A program made the position numbers and the translations under genes. Source: Bacteroidota bacterium (GTDB lineage: Bacteria; Bacteroidota; Bacteroidia; Cytophagales; Spirosomataceae). Taken from it: DNA of 64,000 nt. Of the stretch, positions 18,281 to 26,562 are shown piece after piece; position 1 is the stretch's first letter; each line of letters begins with the position of its first letter. Below the pieces are notes generated by a model. It worked only from the letters and a program-made list of their open reading frames with translations, was not told the DNA's origin and did not search any database. Where the stretch lies: NCBI GenBank assembly GCA_020161355.1, contig JAIUOF010000010.1:62001-126000 (forward strand). The letters are read 5' to 3'.

Positions 18281-18561
18281 AAGCTTTGTGCCCAAATGTA
18301 AAAAGCTTCACAAGAAATGTAAATAAGATTATCATTACTGCAAAAACTTCATACCAAAGAGCAAATAAGATTTACCAAAGTGTAAAAGCTTTATGACTAA
18401 GTGCAAATAAGATTATCAGTATGGCTAAAGCTTCATGCCAAAGAGCAAATAAGATTTACCAAAGTGTAAAAGCTTTATGCCAAAATGCAAATAATATTAT
18501 CAGTATGGCTAAAGCTTCATGACAAAGTAAAAATAAGTTTTTCTAATTGGTAAAAGTTTCC
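18281..18561. repeat. Degenerate tandem array, about 42-bp unit with an 84/85-bp higher-order period
   Basis: Six units with starts at 18301, 18342, 18384, 18427, 18468 and 18511 share the core AAAGCTT(C/T)ATG, then (A/G)CAAATAAGATT. Units alternate between two types, one ending TTACCAAAGTGT and one ending ATCAGTATGGCT, so pairs repeat every 84-85 bases. Diverged partial units extend to about 18281 and 18561. All three plus frames are interrupted and no coding signal is seen. The array lies between the Wza-like and UDP-sugar dehydrogenase genes. Confidence 0.85.
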
Positions 18562-18572
18562 CTAATAAGTTT

Positions 18573-18720
18573 AAGGCAACAGGCAGTAGGTAACAGTAAT
18601 TTTTAGGTGGAAAGGTGGTATTTGGAAAGAAAGAATTCATAATGATTTTATTTTCTTAATTTTCGTCATGTTTAAAAATATGGGGCTCTGCATCTTTGTG
18701 ACTTTTGTGGAAATATTTAA
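18573..18720. repeat. Dispersed intergenic composite repeat, copy A
   Basis: Begins with a close match to the core GGCAACAGGCAGTAGG(C/T)AACAG, continues through a GTGGAAAG-like stretch and ends near CATCTTTGTG. The same order of blocks recurs near 20.9, 21.2 and 46.4 kb. The stretch 18721-18802 shows nothing recognisable beyond AT-rich sequence. Confidence 0.65.
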
Positions 18721-18802
18721 GGTTTAATTAAGAAAGCGAATATACTTATTCAAGAACTGAAGGTTTTCCAAATTATTTTATTTTTGAAAGAGTCCTATTT
18801 TC

Positions 18803-20056
18803 CTATAATCTTCCGTCCACAATATTTCTGTCCAGAGTTGATTTTACATCGAAAAGTACATGTTCTGATTTTAAAATCTCTTTAAAGTCTATTTCAGTAA
18901 ATACTTGATGGCTGACTGCATGCAGAACAACATCATATTCTTCTTTGATTTCGGCTATCAGTTTTATTTCATATTCTTCCAGTACCTCATCTTTATCTGC
19001 CCATGGGTCATATATATCCACTTCCAATCCAAACTCTTTCAATTCTGCATAGATATCTACCACTTTGGTATTACGTATATCTGGGCAGTTTTCTTTGAAA
19101 GTAATACCTAAAATCAAAGCTTTGGCTCTTTTAATCGTTATGTTTTTTTTAACCATGAGCTTAATTACTTTATTTGCCACAAAACTCCCCATTTTGTCAT
19201 TTATATTCCTACCTGAACCAATGAGAGAAGGGGAATAGCCAAATTTTTTTGCTTTATGAATCATGAAATAGGGATCAACTCCTATGCAATGTCCACCGAC
19301 CAGCCCAGGTTGAAAATTCAAAAAATTCCACTTGGTACCCGCAGCTTTGAGCACCTCCTGTGTGTCAAGATCCATGCCGTCAAAAATAAGAGCGAGTTCG
19401 TTCATAAATGAAATGTTCACATCTCTCTGACAATTTTCAATTAATTTGGCAGCTTCCGCAATTTTAATACTTGGTGCACTATATGTGCCTCCCAATATGA
19501 TTGTACGATATAATTTGTCGATTTTTTTTGCAACATCAGGTGTTGATCCGGATGTGATTTTTAAAATATTGGTCAGCCTGTTTTTTTTGTCACCAGGATT
19601 TATTCTTTCAGGAGAGTAGCCACAAAAAAAATCATCATTAAATCTAAGACCGCTGGCTTTCTCTAAAATTGGGACACAATCATCCTCAGTACAGCCAGGA
19701 TATACCGTACTTTCGAATATCACAATGTCATTTTTTTTAAGTTTTTCCCCAACATCATTTGTGGCTTTATATAAAACTGTGAAATCAGGAGTTTTATCTG
19801 GATAAACATCGGTAGGAACAGTGATAAAGTAAAATCTTGAAACACAGTTATTGTTTTCCGGAATTTCGGTCAAGAATTTTAGCATTGAAGCATCTGTGAA
19901 TTCTTGTTCTGAAATTTCGCAATTTTTATCATACATGGCCTTTAGTTGAGAAATCCTGGTATCATCCAAATCTACCCCAATTGTAGTTAGTTTTTTCCCA
20001 AACTCAATTGCCAAAGAGAGGCCAACATACCCCAGACCTACTATTACGATTTCCAT
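18803..20056 (-). CDS. UDP-HexNAc 6-dehydrogenase (TviB/WbpO-like nucleotide-sugar dehydrogenase)
   Basis: From MEIVIVGLGYVG the protein has 417 residues in the three-part plan of UDP-glucose/UDP-HexNAc dehydrogenases: NAD-binding GLGYVG at 7-12, the central EAAKLIENCQRD (Lys204, Asn208) and the catalytic Cys257 in GGHCIGVDPY, then a C-terminal UDP-binding domain. ESTVYPGCTE and GYSPERINPGDK place it with TviB/WbpO/VipA rather than with UDP-glucose dehydrogenases. It would oxidise UDP-GlcNAc or UDP-GalNAc to the uronic acid, making the polymer acidic. The ATG at 20065 three codons upstream is possible, but the internal Met gives the usual N-terminus. It is separated from the export genes by a repeat-filled gap. 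Confidence 0.9.
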   Translation of the reverse strand: MEIVIVGLGYVGLSLAIEFGKKLTTIGVDLDDTRISQLKAMYDKNCEISEQEFTDASMLKFLTEIPENNNCVSRFYFITVPTDVYPDKTPDFTVLYKATNDVGEKLKKNDIVIFESTVYPGCTEDDCVPILEKASGLRFNDDFFCGYSPERINPGDKKNRLTNILKITSGSTPDVAKKIDKLYRTIILGGTYSAPSIKIAEAAKLIENCQRDVNISFMNELALIFDGMDLDTQEVLKAAGTKWNFLNFQPGLVGGHCIGVDPYFMIHKAKKFGYSPSLIGSGRNINDKMGSFVANKVIKLMVKKNITIKRAKALILGITFKENCPDIRNTKVVDIYAELKEFGLEVDIYDPWADKDEVLEEYEIKLIAEIKEEYDVVLHAVSHQVFTEIDFKEILKSEHVLFDVKSTLDRNIVDGRL

Positions 20057-20129
20057 AAGAACCATTTAAAAGAAAGTCAAAAGTAAGTCTGATATTTTTA
20101 GAAATTCTCATTTTATGGAATGTTAATAT

Positions 20130-20137
20130 TATTTTTG
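20130..20137 (+). promoter_or_regulatory. -7 box (TAnnTTTG) of the cyclophilin gene
   Basis: TATTTTTG matches the Bacteroidota -7 consensus exactly and ends 16 bases before the start codon at 20154, implying a very short leader. No good -33 box is seen. Confidence 0.4.
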
Positions 20138-20153
20138 CAAAAAAAAATACAGC

Positions 20154-20597
20154 ATGAGAAAAGCAGAAATGATAACTGATAAGGGTACAATGGTAATTGA
20201 GTTTTATGATACTGATGCCCCGATTGCGGTTCAAAATTTTATTGATTTATCCAAAAAAGGATTTTATGATGGATTGACTTTCCATCGCGTGATTCCTAAT
20301 TTCGTGGTGCAGGGAGGCTGCCCTGATGGAACTGGTGCAGGTGGACCGGGTTACACTATTCCATGTGAATTGACCGGTGAATTGCAATATCATGACAAAG
20401 GGGTACTTTCGATGGCTCACAGAGGCAGAAATACGGGAGGTTCTCAGTTTTTTATCTGTCATAATCGTCAGGGTACCCAGCATCTTGACCGTAATCATAC
20501 TTGCTTTGGCAAGGTAGTGGAGGGTTTGGATATTATTGACCAGATCCGTCAGGGGGATAAGATTCAAAAGGTTACCATTATTGAGGAAGTGGCCTGA
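20154..20597 (+). CDS. Peptidyl-prolyl cis-trans isomerase, cyclophilin type
   Basis: The 147-residue protein is a complete small bacterial cyclophilin without signal peptide, so it acts in the cytoplasm. The active-site residues are visible: FHRVIPNFVVQGG (Arg of the FHR, Gln of QGG), then MAHRGRNTGGSQFFI and HLDRNHTCFGKVVEG. It speeds isomerisation of X-Pro bonds during folding. It is divergent from the UDP-sugar dehydrogenase and followed by a strong hairpin terminator, so it appears to be monocistronic. Confidence 0.95.
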   Translation: MRKAEMITDKGTMVIEFYDTDAPIAVQNFIDLSKKGFYDGLTFHRVIPNFVVQGGCPDGTGAGGPGYTIPCELTGELQYHDKGVLSMAHRGRNTGGSQFFICHNRQGTQHLDRNHTCFGKVVEGLDIIDQIRQGDKIQKVTIIEEVA

Positions 20598-20615
20598 AAA
20601 AATTATTTCAACATT

Positions 20616-20649
20616 AAAAAGCTATTTCAATCAGTTGAAATAGCTTTTT
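20616..20649 (+). terminator. Intrinsic terminator after the cyclophilin gene
   Basis: A perfect 15-bp inverted repeat (20616-20630 and 20635-20649) with a TCAG loop ends in a T-run; since it begins with A5, it could work in both directions. Confidence 0.85.
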
Positions 20650-20782
20650 AATATTCTTTCAAAGACTGGAGAACTTCACACACTTATTATTACCCAAATG
20701 TAAATATCTAAAAATTAAGTTTGGGGCCTACATTGTCTTAATAAATTGAAACTGGTTAAAAATTAAAGCCGGAGACTTCCTT

Positions 20783-21100
20783 GTGCATTTTGAGACATTA
20801 GGGATTAGGTATTAGGCAACAGGCAATAGACAACAGTTCTTTTGGTATTAAAAAATGAATCCTTAATGCAATAGGTCGATGTAATTCTTTGTGCATTTCG
20901 CGGCTCTTTTGTGTTGTTAGGTATTAGGCAACAGGCAGTAGGCAGCAGTTGTTTTTCGTTGGAAAGTTCCGTGTAGCGGGTAGCGAGTATTGAGTTTGAA
21001 ATTGTGCTTGCCTAAAATATTCACGTCCATATTTCCTTTATGTTTAAAATTTTAGAGCTCTGCCTTCTTTGTGCATTTTACGACATCTTTTAAATATTAA
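20783..21100. repeat. Dispersed intergenic composite repeats, copies B and C
   Basis: Copy B (about 20803-20840) and copy C (about 20917-21085) start with the ATTAGGCAACAGGCA core. Copy C runs on through GTTGGAAAGTTCCG, TAGCGGGTA and TGAGTTTGAAAT, then GTTTAAAAT, and ends in CTTTGTGCATTTT. It aligns block by block with the copy at 46.4 kb over about 165 bases. No coding capacity is seen between 20650 and 21420. Confidence 0.7.
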
Positions 21101-21360
21101 AGTAACACAAAGACCGCTAAGAAGACACGAAGTTTCACAAAGAAATTGCCTAAATCTCTTAACATGCCTCATGTAAAAAATTTTGAAACACTGACTTCTT
21201 TGTGCATTTTGCGAATCTTTGTGTCTTTTGTGCTATTAGGTTTTAGGCAGCTGGCAGTAGGCAACAGTTGTTTTTGGTTGGAAAGAGTGAATTCTTTATG
21301 TTATAGATCAATGTAATTCTTTGTGCATTTTGCGAATCTTTGTGTCTTTTGTGTCATAAA
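21101..21360. repeat. Dispersed repeat, copy D with flanking TTTGTG-rich blocks
   Basis: Copy D (about 21235-21284) has TTAGGCAGCTGGCAGTAGGC and GGTTGGAAAG. It is flanked on both sides by the block CTTTGTGCATTTTGCGAATC followed by TTTGTGTCTTTTGTG (near 21198 and 21318), and preceded by a block of the opposite polarity (CACAAAGACCGCTAAG near 21107). The rest of the gap holds no gene. Confidence 0.65.
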
Positions 21361-21423
21361 ATTTCTCAAGAATGATACAATAATAAATCATTGACTTAGG
21401 AAAACAAGAGATATTAATCTATT

Positions 21424-21460
21424 GAAAAAAAACCGACCTCAAAAGTATGAAGCCGGTTTG
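21424..21460 (-). terminator. Intrinsic terminator of the acyl-CoA dehydrogenase gene
   Basis: On the minus strand AAACCG and CGGTTT pair across an 18-base loop, within which TTC/GA can pair further, and a run of about eight T follows. It lies 60 bases past the stop codon. Confidence 0.6.
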
Positions 21461-21520
21461 TTGATTTTTAATTGTTGATTCTAAGCCAAAATTTTCAATA
21501 TTTTCCACCAAAGGGGAAAT

Positions 21521-23320
21521 TTAAAAAACGTATTTATTTTCAGTAAGCATAGCATCGGCTATTCTGCGACGGGCGTCTTTGGTATTGATAGGGTCTATTT
21601 TTGTAAACCTTTTCAGCCCCATCAACATCACCCTCAACTCATCACCTTCAGCAAATGCCTGAATGGCCTCTCTACCCGCTGCCTGACATATTGCCACGGC
21701 ATCGTGAAGATTAACCACTGCCATTTCTTTTTGAAGAGCAACGGCCGATTCTCCTTTCATAGCTATAAGTTTCTCCGCTCTTAAAAGTGCTGATTCTGCC
21801 ACATAGATTTCTATTATCATGTCGGCAGTATGCATCAGGATTTCCTGCTCATGTGAAAGTTTCATCATAAATTTCTGAACAGCCGCACCGGCTATCATCA
21901 AAGCTGCTTTTTTCAGGTTTTTCAATACTTTTTTCTCAGCAGCAAAAACTACATCATCGTCGCTCAGACTAAAATCAGGAATTGAAAGTATTTCTTTTCC
22001 TACAGCGGTGGCAGGTCCCAAAAGGTCAAGTTCTCCTTTCATGGCTCTTTTAAGGTACATATCGAGTATCAAAAGCCGGTTGATTTCGTTGGTGCCTTCA
22101 AATATCCTGTTGATTCTCGAATCACGGTAGGCCCGATCCATGGGTGCATCAGCCGAATAGCCCATACCACCATAAATCTGAACGCCTTCATCTGTAACCA
22201 GGTCAAGGGCCTCCGAGCCATGAACTTTTAATATCGCACATTCGATCGCATACTGTTCAAGAGCTTTGAGTTTAGCCTGAGCATCGCTCATGCCTTCTGC
22301 AACAAAGGTTTCTATCAGGTCATCAATGTTTTGTCCGGCACGATAACAAGCTGACTCCGATGCCCATATTTTTGTGGCCATCTGACCCAGTTTATGTTTA
22401 ATAGCACCAAATCTTCCTATGGAAATTCCGAATTGCTTGCGTTCATTGGCATAGTTTACCGCATGGTTAATCACTCCTTTTGACCCACCAATGGCTGCTA
22501 TGCCCAATTTTATACGCCCTACGTTAAGGATATTCACCGCTATTTTAAAGCCATTTCCACGGTCTGAAAGCATGTTTTCCGTCGGAACTATACAATCATT
22601 GAAGAATATCTGACGGGTGTCGGAGCCTTTAATGCCCATTTTGTGTTCAGGCTCATTCATAGTAATACCTCCGAAAGACTTTTCTACGATGAAGGCGGTA
22701 AGGTTTTTATCATCTTCTATTTTTGCAAAAACAATAAAAATATCTGCGAATCCCCCGTTGGTGATCCACATTTTTTGTCCCGTGATTTTATAAGATTTTC
22801 CGTCAGCGGTGAGTTCGGCTTTGGTTTTACCGCTGTTGGCGTCAGAACCGGAATCCGGCTCGGTTAAGCAATAGGCCGCTTTCCATACGCCTGAAGCCAG
22901 GTTAGGAAGATATTTTTGTTTTTGCTCTTCATTTCCATAATATAAAATGGGAAGCGTGCCGATTCCCGTATGTGCCGACTGAGCCACAGAAAAGGAATAA
23001 CCTGCACCCAAAACTTCAGCAACCAGCATCGAAGTATTGAAATTCATGCCAAAGCCACCATAAGCCTCGGGTACAGCAGTACCCAATAAGCCCAATTCCC
23101 CCGCTTTATCCATTAATGAGGAGATCAATTCCGGTGATTTTGCATGATCAATTTCATACAAAATCGGGTGTACTTCAGTACGAAGAAAATCACGGCAAGT
23201 ATCGGCAATCATTTGCTGTTCTTCGTTGAATTCTTCTCTCACAAATACCTGGTCTGCGGTAGTTTCTTTAATCAGGAACTCACCACCTTTCAAAGATGAC
23301 TTTTCAGCTACGGTTGACAT
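21521..23320 (-). CDS. Acyl-CoA dehydrogenase (long form, about 600 residues)
   Basis: The 599-residue protein has the classic acyl-CoA dehydrogenase fold in the first 430 residues: AYCLTEPDSGSDA and KMWITNGGFADIF (FAD and substrate contacts), QFGISIGRFGAIKHKL, and YGGMGYSADAPMDRAYRDSRI with the catalytic Glu in IFEGTNEI. About 150 extra C-terminal helical residues form the extension seen in VLCAD/ACAD9-like enzymes. It oxidises acyl-CoA to the 2-enoyl-CoA with FAD in fatty-acid degradation. Two palindromic sites just upstream suggest repression, probably by a TetR-type regulator coded elsewhere. It has its own terminator and stands alone. Confidence 0.93.
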   Translation of the reverse strand: MSTVAEKSSLKGGEFLIKETTADQVFVREEFNEEQQMIADTCRDFLRTEVHPILYEIDHAKSPELISSLMDKAGELGLLGTAVPEAYGGFGMNFNTSMLVAEVLGAGYSFSVAQSAHTGIGTLPILYYGNEEQKQKYLPNLASGVWKAAYCLTEPDSGSDANSGKTKAELTADGKSYKITGQKMWITNGGFADIFIVFAKIEDDKNLTAFIVEKSFGGITMNEPEHKMGIKGSDTRQIFFNDCIVPTENMLSDRGNGFKIAVNILNVGRIKLGIAAIGGSKGVINHAVNYANERKQFGISIGRFGAIKHKLGQMATKIWASESACYRAGQNIDDLIETFVAEGMSDAQAKLKALEQYAIECAILKVHGSEALDLVTDEGVQIYGGMGYSADAPMDRAYRDSRINRIFEGTNEINRLLILDMYLKRAMKGELDLLGPATAVGKEILSIPDFSLSDDDVVFAAEKKVLKNLKKAALMIAGAAVQKFMMKLSHEQEILMHTADMIIEIYVAESALLRAEKLIAMKGESAVALQKEMAVVNLHDAVAICQAAGREAIQAFAEGDELRVMLMGLKRFTKIDPINTKDARRRIADAMLTENKYVF

Positions 23321-23352
23321 TTTTTTGTACGAAATTTTAAAGATGATTTAAT

Positions 23353-23412
23353 AGTATGCAAGCATACTGTTTTGCAAATAAAAAAAGAAAAATAATGTTA
23401 TGCAAGCATACT
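23353..23412 (-). promoter_or_regulatory. Paired palindromic operator upstream of the acyl-CoA dehydrogenase
   Basis: AGTATGC-AA-GCATACT (23353-23368) and TATGC-AA-GCATA (23399-23410) share the core TATGCAAGCATACT and are centred 44 bases apart, about four helical turns. They lie 33-92 bases before the start codon. The size and symmetry suit a TetR- or MarR-family dimer. No regulator gene is adjacent. Confidence 0.6.
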
Positions 23413-23468
23413 AATATTATTTTTTGATAAAAGTGTATTAATCAAAGAGGAAAAGAGGTTTTGCCTAT

Positions 23469-24974
23469 TCAAAAATCGGTTTGATAAATAACTTTTTGAG
23501 TGTAAGAATTCGAAATTTTCACTTTGTCGAGCCAACCGGTCCCTTTCGTAATGTACCTGATGTCAGTTATTTTTTTATCACTTAAAATGGGATTGTAATT
23601 GCCGGAAAAGACCAGATTTTCATTAATAAAAACTGAAATTTTTCCAGCTTTGGTAATGATTTTAATGTCGTTCCATTGGTTTTGATCAATTCCAAATAAA
23701 TCCAGATCAACATCTAAACTAGTAGGGGCGTGCGGCCTCCTGAAGATAGTTTTCCCAATGACCAACTTGGCATAGTCGGTGCAACCTTTCATTACAAAAT
23801 TGGTTTCTAAAATATTGAATTCTTCGTCGAAAATATTAAAACTCATGTCGTAGCAGGTCTCCCCGCCACTGGCTTCCGGGTTTTTGATCCTGGCTTCAAA
23901 CATTAAGCTATCTAAAGTGACAGGGAAAATTTGAGTCAAAACTGCCACCGTATTTCTCATGTCATTTTCATCTTTGATTTCATCGGGAAGGTCGGCCGGA
24001 TTGAAATGATAACTGCCGTTTTGGAAATAATTTTTTTCTTCTGAAATATTAGTAATCCAGTTGTTCTGATTGAAAATCCCATAGCCCCAGGCTACCCATT
24101 GATTAGGTTTGGAAAAAACGGTATGGTGAATAGTTTTGATAACCTGGTCGTTCACAATAAGTTTTAACCGATAGATTCCGGGATAGAAGTAGGTTTGGGA
24201 AATTGTGTCTTTGGTTTTTGAAGATGAAAAAAAATAGGATTGGTTGGAGCTTAAAGAAAGGATTTTTCCAACACCTAACTCAACTTCTACTTTTTTGACG
24301 TTTCGTAATTTTGAAATATCATACGCAATTCGAACTGATTGCGGATATTGCCCAACGGTTTTGATCACTCTAAATTCGATAGTTTCCAGAGCTTTTTCTG
24401 AAAAAGGAAGTTTGTCCCACCAGTTTTTTGCAAACCAAACCACAAGAATGCAACCCAAAATAAGGCCTGCAATTTTGTATTTTTTTTTCAGGGAAGAGAC
24501 CACCCTAAATTTCACATAAGCGGGCTCGTTTAATTGAATGATTTCAGTATTCCGTAGCGAAGGAAGCAGGCTTTCCGAAACATTGAAATAATTGACCTGT
24601 ACGTTGGAGTTTTCAAGTTCTTTATTTTGTTCCAAAAAATCTTCCCAGCTTTCATATCCCAAAAACAAAACAATAGCTGTGCGGGTGTGGGACTGAATCC
24701 TGACCGACTTAAGATTGTGCTCAAATATATATCTTCTTAAAAAGTCCTTACTGAAAAGATACCTGGAGCTTTGCTTACCGACTTTTGACTTAATATCTTC
24801 CTCAATACCCTGCATAAGCGTTTCGAGGAAGCCATTCTTGTTTTTTATGGCCTCAAAAGACTCCAGCTCACCGAAAATTTCAAGACCTAATGCCTGCCAA
24901 TTGTCTATAATTTTCTGAAAAAACTGTTCTCTGAGCTCGGTGAGAAAGAGCTGGTTTTGTAGCTGTAAATGCAT
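23469..24974 (-). CDS. Single-pass membrane protein with cytoplasmic helical domain and exported C-terminal domain
   Basis: The 501-residue protein has an N-terminal helical domain of about 120 residues ending in FLGYESWEDFLEQ. This resembles a small helical domain found at the N-terminus of many Bacteroidota proteins (TLRRLfG...GYeSWeDF). One transmembrane segment follows at about 167-183, then about 310 beta-rich residues outside the membrane, the last 200 of which look like a laminin-G/concanavalin-like jelly roll. No enzymatic motif is recognised. It is divergent from the LytTR operon across 153 bases packed with palindromes, so the two may be co-regulated. It could sense a ligand outside and signal within, but that is inference. 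Confidence 0.6.
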   Translation of the reverse strand: MHLQLQNQLFLTELREQFFQKIIDNWQALGLEIFGELESFEAIKNKNGFLETLMQGIEEDIKSKVGKQSSRYLFSKDFLRRYIFEHNLKSVRIQSHTRTAIVLFLGYESWEDFLEQNKELENSNVQVNYFNVSESLLPSLRNTEIIQLNEPAYVKFRVVSSLKKKYKIAGLILGCILVVWFAKNWWDKLPFSEKALETIEFRVIKTVGQYPQSVRIAYDISKLRNVKKVEVELGVGKILSLSSNQSYFFSSSKTKDTISQTYFYPGIYRLKLIVNDQVIKTIHHTVFSKPNQWVAWGYGIFNQNNWITNISEEKNYFQNGSYHFNPADLPDEIKDENDMRNTVAVLTQIFPVTLDSLMFEARIKNPEASGGETCYDMSFNIFDEEFNILETNFVMKGCTDYAKLVIGKTIFRRPHAPTSLDVDLDLFGIDQNQWNDIKIITKAGKISVFINENLVFSGNYNPILSDKKITDIRYITKGTGWLDKVKISNSYTQKVIYQTDF

Positions 24975-25014
24975 TGTAAATTATTAGTTTTCAGGATAAT
25001 GTCGGAAATATATT

Positions 25015-25069
25015 GATTTGCAAATCATTTTGCAAAAGTTTTTGATTTTGCAAAAACACTTTTGCAAAA
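25015..25069. promoter_or_regulatory. Four TTTGCAAA palindromes between divergent genes
   Basis: GATTTGCAAATC (25015-25026, perfect) is followed by three copies of TTTTGCAAAA (25028-25037, 25046-25055, 25060-25069). Centres are 12, 18 and 14 bases apart. They lie 41-113 bases before both divergent starts and form a likely operator array. Confidence 0.6.
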
Positions 25070-25127
25070 AATAATCATTGGGAATTTCCTTAATTGGCTA
25101 CACCATTACCCAAAAACTTAATTTACC

Positions 25128-25454
25128 ATGAAAACACCAAAAATCCTGAAGGTTTCGGAGGAAGCCAGAATCTGTCATTTCAGATCTGCCATCAATTATA
25201 CGGTTTTGCATCTTGAAAATGGGAGGACTTACATTTCGGGTTACAATATTAAAGTCTTTGAGGAATTGAATATGGATGATTTTATAAAAGTAAACCGCTC
25301 TGACCTAATTAATGTAAAATCTATCAAAAACACTACTTTGATTAATAAAAACTGGATGTTTCGGCTCTCCAATGGTAAGGAAGTGATGGTTTCCCGAAGG
25401 AGAATGGCAGAACTCAAAAAAAATTATCCCAATTTATTTAAAGTAAAATATTGA
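25128..25454 (+). CDS. Stand-alone LytTR-type DNA-binding regulator
   Basis: The 108-residue protein consists of little more than a LytTR domain: ICHFRSAINYTVLHLENG, then FIKVNRSDLINVKSIK and VMVSRRRMAELKKNYP, matching the family pattern in which an Arg/Ser-rich turn contacts DNA. It has no receiver or membrane domain, so its signal must come by autoregulation, by a small molecule or by a partner. The following gene starts five bases after its stop, so it is the first gene of a four-gene operon that it may control. The palindromes just upstream are possible sites, although LytTR proteins usually bind direct repeats. Confidence 0.85.
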   Translation: MKTPKILKVSEEARICHFRSAINYTVLHLENGRTYISGYNIKVFEELNMDDFIKVNRSDLINVKSIKNTTLINKNWMFRLSNGKEVMVSRRRMAELKKNYPNLFKVKY

Positions 25455-25459
25455 AAAAT

Positions 25460-26539
25460 ATGAGAAAAATTTATTCAGTCCTATTACTGCTTATTATTTC
25501 ATGCCCAATATTGGCACAGTCAATTACCATACAGCCTAGTATTGGTAACGGAAATTTACTCATCAAAAGCCCGCAATATGTTTATGGGAATGTTTCCACA
25601 GCCGATCCAGGGGGAGCAGATTTGTTTTTCAGAAGGAGCGAGCCTTCCAACGGACTTGGATTGTCTGGAACAGAGGTAGGTAGAATTAGTACATTTAGCG
25701 ACAGATTGCAATTTGAGTCGGCTAACCCTCATTTCATGAATTTTAAAGTAAATGGCGGCGACAGATTAAGTATTCTGAATAATGGTTACGTAGGTATAAA
25801 TACCGTTACACCAAGCCGCTTTTTTCAAGTTAACGGAAGTACGATTTTAAGTGAGACCTCCGACTCAGCCAATGTGCAGATTGGCTCAAGAGATATTCTC
25901 AATGCCAAATTGGTGGTGAATAATACTAATTTTCAACATGGCATTTCTATCATTTCGCCTTTCAATCCCGGTGGATTTGCTTTAAATGTTGAGGGCACGA
26001 CGCACCTGAATGGTCAAACCATTATAGAAGGTAACACGATTTTTCAAGACAATATCAATGCCCGACAAGCTACTTTTAATGGTTCGGTGACAGTAAGTGG
26101 TGACCTGGCAGTTGCAGGTACATTGTCCAAAGCCTCGGGTTCATTTAAGATAGACCATCCTTTAGATCCTGAAAATAAGTTTTTGTATCATAGCTTTGTC
26201 GAGAGCCCTGATATGATGAATATCTACAACGGAAACGTAATAACTGACGAAAAAGGCTTTGCTACTATCCAATTACCTGATTATTTTGAGGGTTTGAATT
26301 CCGATTTTCGCTACCAACTTACACCTATCGGGGCATTTGCTCAGGCTATGGTTTCGCAGAAAATCATGAATAATCAGTTTGTGATTCAGACTGACAAACC
26401 CAATATCGAAATAAGTTGGCAAGTGACCGGAATCAGAAACGATGCCTATGCACAAAAATTCAGGATACCTAATACTGTAGAAAAAACGGCTTCGGAGAAG
26501 GGGAGGTATTTATACCCTGAGGCATTTGGAAAGCAATAA
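25460..26539 (+). CDS. Exported tail-fibre-like protein
   Basis: From ATG 25460 the protein has 359 residues with a signal peptide (about 1-20, ending ILAQ). A beta-rich middle part with hydrophobic repeats (NGYVGINTVTPSRFFQVNGS, TTHLNGQTIIEGNTIF) resembles phage tail-fibre shafts. The C-terminal 130 residues, starting KIDHPLDPENKFLYHSFVES and containing SWQVTGIR, are a module that recurs at the end of fibre-like proteins in Bacteroidota and other phyla. A TTG nine bases upstream is in frame but overlaps the LytTR stop. It is followed 23 bases later by two Hcp-like genes. It may be a surface fibre or receptor-binding part of the same structure; that is inference. Confidence 0.72.
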   Translation: MRKIYSVLLLLIISCPILAQSITIQPSIGNGNLLIKSPQYVYGNVSTADPGGADLFFRRSEPSNGLGLSGTEVGRISTFSDRLQFESANPHFMNFKVNGGDRLSILNNGYVGINTVTPSRFFQVNGSTILSETSDSANVQIGSRDILNAKLVVNNTNFQHGISIISPFNPGGFALNVEGTTHLNGQTIIEGNTIFQDNINARQATFNGSVTVSGDLAVAGTLSKASGSFKIDHPLDPENKFLYHSFVESPDMMNIYNGNVITDEKGFATIQLPDYFEGLNSDFRYQLTPIGAFAQAMVSQKIMNNQFVIQTDKPNIEISWQVTGIRNDAYAQKFRIPNTVEKTASEKGRYLYPEAFGKQ

Positions 26540-26562
26540 AAACCTTGTAAAATTTCAAACAA

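Noticed and set aside
18301..18561. Possible CRISPR array
   Set aside because: The units follow each other without unique spacers, the copies are imperfect and no cas genes are present; it is a plain tandem repeat.
20247..20567. Antisense open frame across the cyclophilin gene
   Set aside because: It is a shadow of the well-conserved cyclophilin frame with no own start context.
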